Shown: one piece after another, positions 8,701 to 10,598 of the stretch
How positions within the stretch are numbered: position 1 is the first letter of the stretch
Layout: the number at the start of each line of letters is the position of its first letter
Source: Pseudomonadota bacterium
Lineage (GTDB): Bacteria; Pseudomonadota; Gammaproteobacteria; Burkholderiales; SG8-39
NCBI GenBank assembly: GCA_003242425.1
Contig: QGUL01000028.1
Span: 1-10,598, forward strand
Direction of reading: 5' to 3'
DNA: 10,598 bases
The notes under the pieces: generated by a model
What the model was told of the DNA's origin: nothing
The model's database searches: none
The model's input: the letters and a program-made list of their open reading frames with translations, nothing else
Position numbers and translations under genes: made by a program

Positions 8701-8919
8701 GGAGAGCTGTTCCTCGATCGGCGCGGCGACGGTCTTGGCCAGCGTCTCCGCGCTCGCGCCCGGATACTGGGCCGTGATGGTCACGGTCGGCGGCGCGATC
8801 TCGGGGTATTGGGAAATGGGCAGCACGAAGGCGGACACCAGGCCCGCGAGCGTGATGATGATCGACACCACGCTGGCGAAAATCGGCCGCTCGATGAAGA
8901 AGCGCGAGAAGTTGCCCAT
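5785..8919 (-). CDS. acrB: RND multidrug efflux permease, HAE1 family (AcrB/MexB type)
   Basis: This is the proton-driven inner-membrane pump of the efflux system, a homotrimer moving drugs and other amphiphiles from periplasm and membrane into the outer channel. At 1044 residues it is full length (AcrB has 1049). It opens FFIERPIFA, as HAE1 pumps do. The proton-relay residues are present: D410 and D411 in GIVVDDAIVVLENVER, K935 in GLAAKNAILIVEFA and R967 in LRFRPIVMTS. Twelve membrane segments can be placed: TM1 about 10-30, TM2-6 about 343-500, TM7 about 538-556, TM8-12 about 869-1024, with two large periplasmic loops between. In the drug pocket, F181 (LFGSPYSMRIW) and F610 are kept, while the glycine loop reads GFDLVGGGNKTN. 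AAGGAG (8930-8925) lies five bases before the ATG. The symbol is at family level; mexB or ttgB would serve equally. Confidence 0.97.
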   Translation of the reverse strand: MGNFSRFFIERPIFASVVSIIITLAGLVSAFVLPISQYPEIAPPTVTITAQYPGASAETLAKTVAAPIEEQLSGVENMLYFNSSSASNGQVTITATFEVGTNVDTAVFQLNNRVQLALPRLPEEVRRNGVIVQKRSNDILAVISLRSNDPRYDTLFLADYATVNIIDELKRTPGVGDVTLFGSPYSMRIWLDPNRMAQLGVTTSEVAAAIEAQNQQYAAGKIGAEPAPAGQTLTYTVTAQGRLVTPEQFGDIIIRAGGPQGVLRIRDVARVELGGQNYDTAATVDGVPTVGMAVFLQTGANALDTIKAVRERMTELGKAFPEGVDWLIPFDTTQVVSASINEVLHTILEAAVLVVLVVFLFLQTWRATLIPMIAVPVSIIGTFAGLLALGFSINTLTLFAMVLAIGIVVDDAIVVLENVERLMREHGMTPKEAAIEAMHEVSGAVVAIVLVLVSVFIPVAFLGGIAGVLYKQFAVTVAISVVISGLVALTLTPALCALLLKHGDHESGWARVFNRGFARTTQGFLRAVNFTLRHRVLAGLAFLGVVALAALMFWRVPTSFVPPEDQGYIFASIQLPDGATLQRTGKTGAELQQRMQGHEAISHIFVVRGFDLVGGGNKTNAGTSFMTFKHWDERESTAQDVVDAVSKIGFSFEDGVVFAFNPPPIRGLGTAGGFEVYVQARTDPDPQRLSQVVQNFIQALSQHPDLQNVNTFYRPTVPQLYVEVNREHAMALGVPVSDIYAALGATMGPLYVNDFNRSGRTYRVQLQADAPYRATPEDLGRIHVRSNTTGEMIPVKTFLTMRQVVGPEQIERFNGFIAAKVMGSGKRGVSSGQAIAAVEEVAAQVLPEGYSIAWTGQAFQEKRTGSASIFAFGFALVMVYLILAALYERWRLPSAVVLAVPFAVLGALTLVWLRGMENDIYFQIGLVVLIGLAAKNAILIVEFAQQGLLSGKKPMEAALEAARLRFRPIVMTSLAFIFGVLPLAIATGAGSAARRSMGTGVVGGMIFATAIATIFVPLFFTWFARRQKMGERPREDAAEVKEPA

Positions 8920-8924
8920 GGTTG

Positions 8925-8930
8925 CTCCTT
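8925..8930 (-). promoter_or_regulatory. Ribosome binding site of the pump gene, overlapping the adaptor stop codon
   Basis: On the minus strand the adaptor stop TAA runs into AAGGAG, followed by five bases and the pump ATG. The site shares two As with the stop codon, so ribosomes ending the adaptor would sit on the pump's start site. This supports coupled synthesis of the two subunits. Confidence 0.8.
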
Positions 8931-10125
8931 AGCGGGCCGCCGGTGTCGATTCTTTTTGCGCCGAACCCGTGTCGTTGGCGGCCGCCTCGGGAGCGGCCGT
9001 GTCGCCGTTCATCACCTTCGCCTGCACCTTCGCGCCGGGGCGCAGTTTCATGAGGTTGTCGACCACCACAAGCTCGCCCGGCTGCAGGCCGCCGGTGACG
9101 ACCCAGTCGCTGCCGAGCCAGTTGGCAGTCTGGACCGGACGCGTGGAAACGCTGCCGTCCGGGCCGACTACCCAGACCAGGTTGGCCTGCTCGGTCTGCA
9201 TCACGGCCTGCTGCGGCACCAGGAAAGCCTGTTGCGAACCCGCCAGCACCTGCACGCGCGTGAACTGACCGGGCAGCCAGCGCAAGTCCTTGTTGGGGAA
9301 TTCGGCGCGCAGTTGCACCGTGCCCATCTGCCGGTCGATGGTCGAGGCGGTGAAGTTCAGCTTGCCGTTGTCGGCGGCGATGCTGCCGTCGCGGTTGAGC
9401 AGGCGCACCACCGCGCCCTTGGCGTTGCCGCGCAGCCGTTCGAAGTCCGCCTCGGGCAGGGAGAAGCGGATCCAGACCGGATCCATTTGCACGACGGTCG
9501 TCAGCAGACTGGACTCGGTGCCGGCCTGCACCAGCGTGCCCTCGGAACGTACGGCGCGGCCGGTGATGCCGCCGATGGGGGCCGTGACGGTGGTGTAGGA
9601 GAGGTTGAGCTTCGCCTCCTCGACCCGGGCCTTGGCGCCGGCGATGGCGGCGGTGGCCAGCTTCAGTGCCGAGACCGCGTCGTCGTATTCCTTGCGGCCG
9701 ATGGCGCCCTGGTCGACCAGCGTCTTGAGGCGTTCCACCTCGCGCTTGGCCTGTTCCTCGCGGGCCTGGGCTTCGCCGAGGGCCGCTTCCGCCTGGGCCA
9801 GTGCGATCTCGAAAGGCTCGCGTTCGATGCGGAACAGCACGGCGCCGGCCTTGACCGGTTCCCCCTCGTTGTAAACGCGCTTTTCCAGGATGCCGGAGAC
9901 GCGCGCGCGCACTTCCACTTCGCGGGAACCTTCGGCGGTGCCTACGGCCTCGAAAGCCATGGGCACCTGCCGCAGCTCCATGCGTTTGGCGGTGACGGGG
10001 ATGGCGGGCGGACCGCCCTGCGCCTGGGCGGCGGATTCATCCTTGCCGCAGCCGGCAAGCGCGAGAGAAAGCCACAGGACGGCAAAGCCGGTCCTGACGA
10101 AGGAGACGGATCGGGTTCGGTACAT
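8929..10125 (-). CDS. acrA: RND efflux periplasmic adaptor subunit (membrane fusion protein, AcrA/MexA type)
   Basis: The adaptor bridges the inner-membrane pump and the outer channel in the periplasm. It has 398 residues, like AcrA. The lipobox LALAGC puts the lipidated cysteine at C26. Domains in order: first half of the membrane-proximal and barrel parts (about 40-68), first lipoyl half (VEVRARVSGILEKRVYNEGE, 70-89), alpha-helical hairpin coiled coil (about 103-172, rich in Ala, Glu and Lys), second lipoyl half (NLSYTTVTAPIGGITGR, 174-190), beta-barrel from MDPVWIRFSLPEADF, and membrane-proximal domain to about 370. An Ala/Thr-rich tail ends the protein. The ATG at 10125 is the only sensible start, giving an n-region of basic residues before the hydrophobic core; its Shine-Dalgarno sequence is poor. 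It is the first gene of the operon, directly downstream of the operator-controlled promoter. The symbol is at family level. Confidence 0.96.
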   Translation of the reverse strand: MYRTRSVSFVRTGFAVLWLSLALAGCGKDESAAQAQGGPPAIPVTAKRMELRQVPMAFEAVGTAEGSREVEVRARVSGILEKRVYNEGEPVKAGAVLFRIEREPFEIALAQAEAALGEAQAREEQAKREVERLKTLVDQGAIGRKEYDDAVSALKLATAAIAGAKARVEEAKLNLSYTTVTAPIGGITGRAVRSEGTLVQAGTESSLLTTVVQMDPVWIRFSLPEADFERLRGNAKGAVVRLLNRDGSIAADNGKLNFTASTIDRQMGTVQLRAEFPNKDLRWLPGQFTRVQVLAGSQQAFLVPQQAVMQTEQANLVWVVGPDGSVSTRPVQTANWLGSDWVVTGGLQPGELVVVDNLMKLRPGAKVQAKVMNGDTAAPEAAANDTGSAQKESTPAAR

Positions 10126-10152
10126 GTGTGCGGGGACGAAGGAAGCGCGTAC

Positions 10153-10192
10153 GCGAGTATATCAACGTTCGACGAGCGGGCAGCGAGTATAT
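10153..10192. repeat. Direct repeat of a 10-mer carrying two -10 boxes
   Basis: GCGAGTATAT occurs at 10153-10162 and again at 10183-10192, exactly 30 bp apart, about three helical turns. Read on the minus strand each copy contains TATACT, a good -10 hexamer. The copies may be two promoter elements, or two sites for one DNA-binding protein. Confidence 0.7.
10156..10164 (-). promoter_or_regulatory. Possible second, extended -10 promoter for the efflux operon
   Basis: On the minus strand TGATATACT (10164-10156) has the TGn plus TATACT form of an extended -10 promoter, which needs little -35 sequence; the expected -35 position has only GCTGCC. Transcription would begin near 10149, giving a leader of about 23 bases. 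It lies outside the proposed operator, so it could escape that repression. Confidence 0.35.
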
Positions 10193-10213
10193 ACAATCAA
10201 GAATGTATGTAAA
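10186..10213 (-). promoter_or_regulatory. Main promoter of the efflux operon
   Basis: The minus strand has TTTACA (10213-10208), a 16-bp spacer, and TATACT (10191-10186). Each hexamer matches the sigma-70 consensus in five of six bases. Transcription should start near 10179 and run leftward through adaptor, pump and channel, with a leader of about 54 bases. The proposed operator fills the promoter, so a bound repressor would block RNA polymerase directly. Confidence 0.65.
10188..10211. promoter_or_regulatory. Predicted AcrR/TtgR-type operator
   Basis: This 24-bp near-palindrome has half sites TATATACAATCA and AGAATGTATGTA; 9 of 12 base pairs are symmetrical about the centre between 10199 and 10200. 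Compared from memory with the E. coli AcrR operator (TACATACATTTG followed by TGAATGTATGTA), 19 of 24 positions agree, including an 11-base identical stretch at the right end. It lies between a divergent TetR-family gene and the efflux operon and overlaps the operon's promoter. A possible -10 for the regulator itself, TACAAT (10192-10197) on the plus strand, is also inside it, which would give autoregulation; I see no good -35 for that direction. Confidence 0.7.
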
Positions 10214-10244
10214 AGCCGGGCTTGTCGGCCCGCCGCAAAGAGTC

Positions 10245-10598
10245 ATGCGACGCACGAAAGAGGAAGCCGCGCGGACGCGCCGCACCATCATGGACGCGGC
10301 GCTCAAGACCTTCAGCAAACAGGGCATTGCACGCACCACCATGGAGGACGTGGCGCGTGCGGCCGGCGTCACGCGCGGTGCAGTCTATTGGCACTTCGCC
10401 AACAAGCGCGATCTGATCCACGCCATCCGCGAGGAAGTTTCGCTGCCGCTCATCGACCAGGTCGATTTCACGCTGCTCAAGCAGCAGGACGTGCCGCCGC
10501 TGGAACGCGTCGAACGCTTCCTGGTCGGACTGATCGAGGCGGTGGAGCGCTGCGCACGGACCCGGACCACGTTCGAGGTCATCTCGTTCAAATGCGAA
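10245..10598 (+). CDS. acrR: TetR/AcrR-family transcriptional repressor of the efflux operon (3'-truncated)
   Basis: This is the N-terminal 118 residues of a TetR-family regulator; the frame is still open at the right edge, and full-length relatives have about 210 residues. The DNA-binding domain is complete: MRRTKEEAARTRRTIMDAAL (1-20), then the helix-turn-helix TTMEDVARAAGVTRGAVYWH (31-50) followed by FANKRDLIHAI. The recognition helix GVTRGAVYWHF is that of the AcrR/TtgR/MtrR group. Residues after 65 begin the ligand-binding domain, and FEVISFKCE (110-118) fits the start of its conserved AcrR-type C-terminal region. The ATG at 10245 has a weak AAAGAG upstream (10237-10242). Divergent placement from the adaptor gene and the operator-like palindrome between them indicate that it represses the pump until a drug-like ligand binds. 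The symbol is at family level; ttgR is equally fitting. Confidence 0.93.
   Translation, partial: MRRTKEEAARTRRTIMDAALKTFSKQGIARTTMEDVARAAGVTRGAVYWHFANKRDLIHAIREEVSLPLIDQVDFTLLKQQDVPPLERVERFLVGLIEAVERCARTRTTFEVISFKCE

Noticed and set aside
9901..9912. Alternating GC run (GCGCGCGCGC) as a possible Z-DNA or repeat element
   Set aside because: It is short and lies inside the adaptor gene, where it simply encodes an Arg-Ala-Arg stretch.
5707..10212. A 1501-codon open frame on the plus strand, antisense to the pump and adaptor genes
   Set aside because: It is very rich in His, Arg, Gly and Asp with no recognisable domain, as expected when the strand opposite a GC-rich gene is translated. The minus-strand genes beneath it are full-length, conserved proteins.

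Overview
The window is GC-rich, densely coded DNA from a Gram-negative proteobacterium. Outer-membrane lipoproteins, a murein transglycosylase and a tripartite RND pump show the Gram-negative envelope. The gene order mltD-gloB / methyltransferase-rnhA is the one known from E. coli (mltD-gloB-yafS-rnhA). Base composition and gene style fit a betaproteobacterium best, but a GC-rich gammaproteobacterium cannot be excluded from sequence alone.

Layout. (1) 1-642, plus strand: the 3' part of an Opp/Dpp-type peptide ABC transporter ATPase, cut by the left edge. (2) 661-2127, minus: MltD-type lytic transglycosylase with two LysM domains, convergent with the ATPase gene and 18 bp from it. (3) 2262-3032, minus: GloB (glyoxalase II), upstream of mltD. 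(4) 3141-3866, plus: a YafS-like class I methyltransferase, divergent from gloB. (5) 3859-4338, plus: ribonuclease HI, overlapping the methyltransferase gene by 8 bp. (6) 4352-10125, minus: a three-gene efflux operon transcribed from right to left, in the order periplasmic adaptor, AcrB-type pump, OprM-type outer-membrane channel. Adaptor and pump are 9 bp apart; pump and channel overlap by ATGA. (7) 10126-10244: divergent control region. (8) 10245 to the right edge, plus: the first 118 residues of an AcrR/TtgR-type TetR repressor.

How the parts work together. Adaptor, pump and channel should form one envelope-spanning, proton-driven drug efflux machine, and the divergent TetR gene is its expected local repressor. 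The intergenic region supports this. A 24-bp near-palindrome (10188-10211) closely resembles the E. coli AcrR operator as I recall it, and it lies exactly between the -35 and -10 boxes of a good promoter facing the adaptor. The arrangement matches ttgR-ttgABC and acrR-acrAB. The left half is housekeeping: peptide import, murein turnover, methylglyoxal detoxification and RNA-DNA hybrid removal.

I see no tRNA, rRNA, CRISPR array, insertion sequence, phage gene or convincing intrinsic terminator. No stretch longer than about 135 bp lacks a gene. I do not see a previously undescribed system here. The points most worth a second look are the operator-in-promoter arrangement, the methyltransferase lacking a recognisable SAM-binding motif I, the missing lipobox in MltD, and the efflux operon lying directly beside rnhA.
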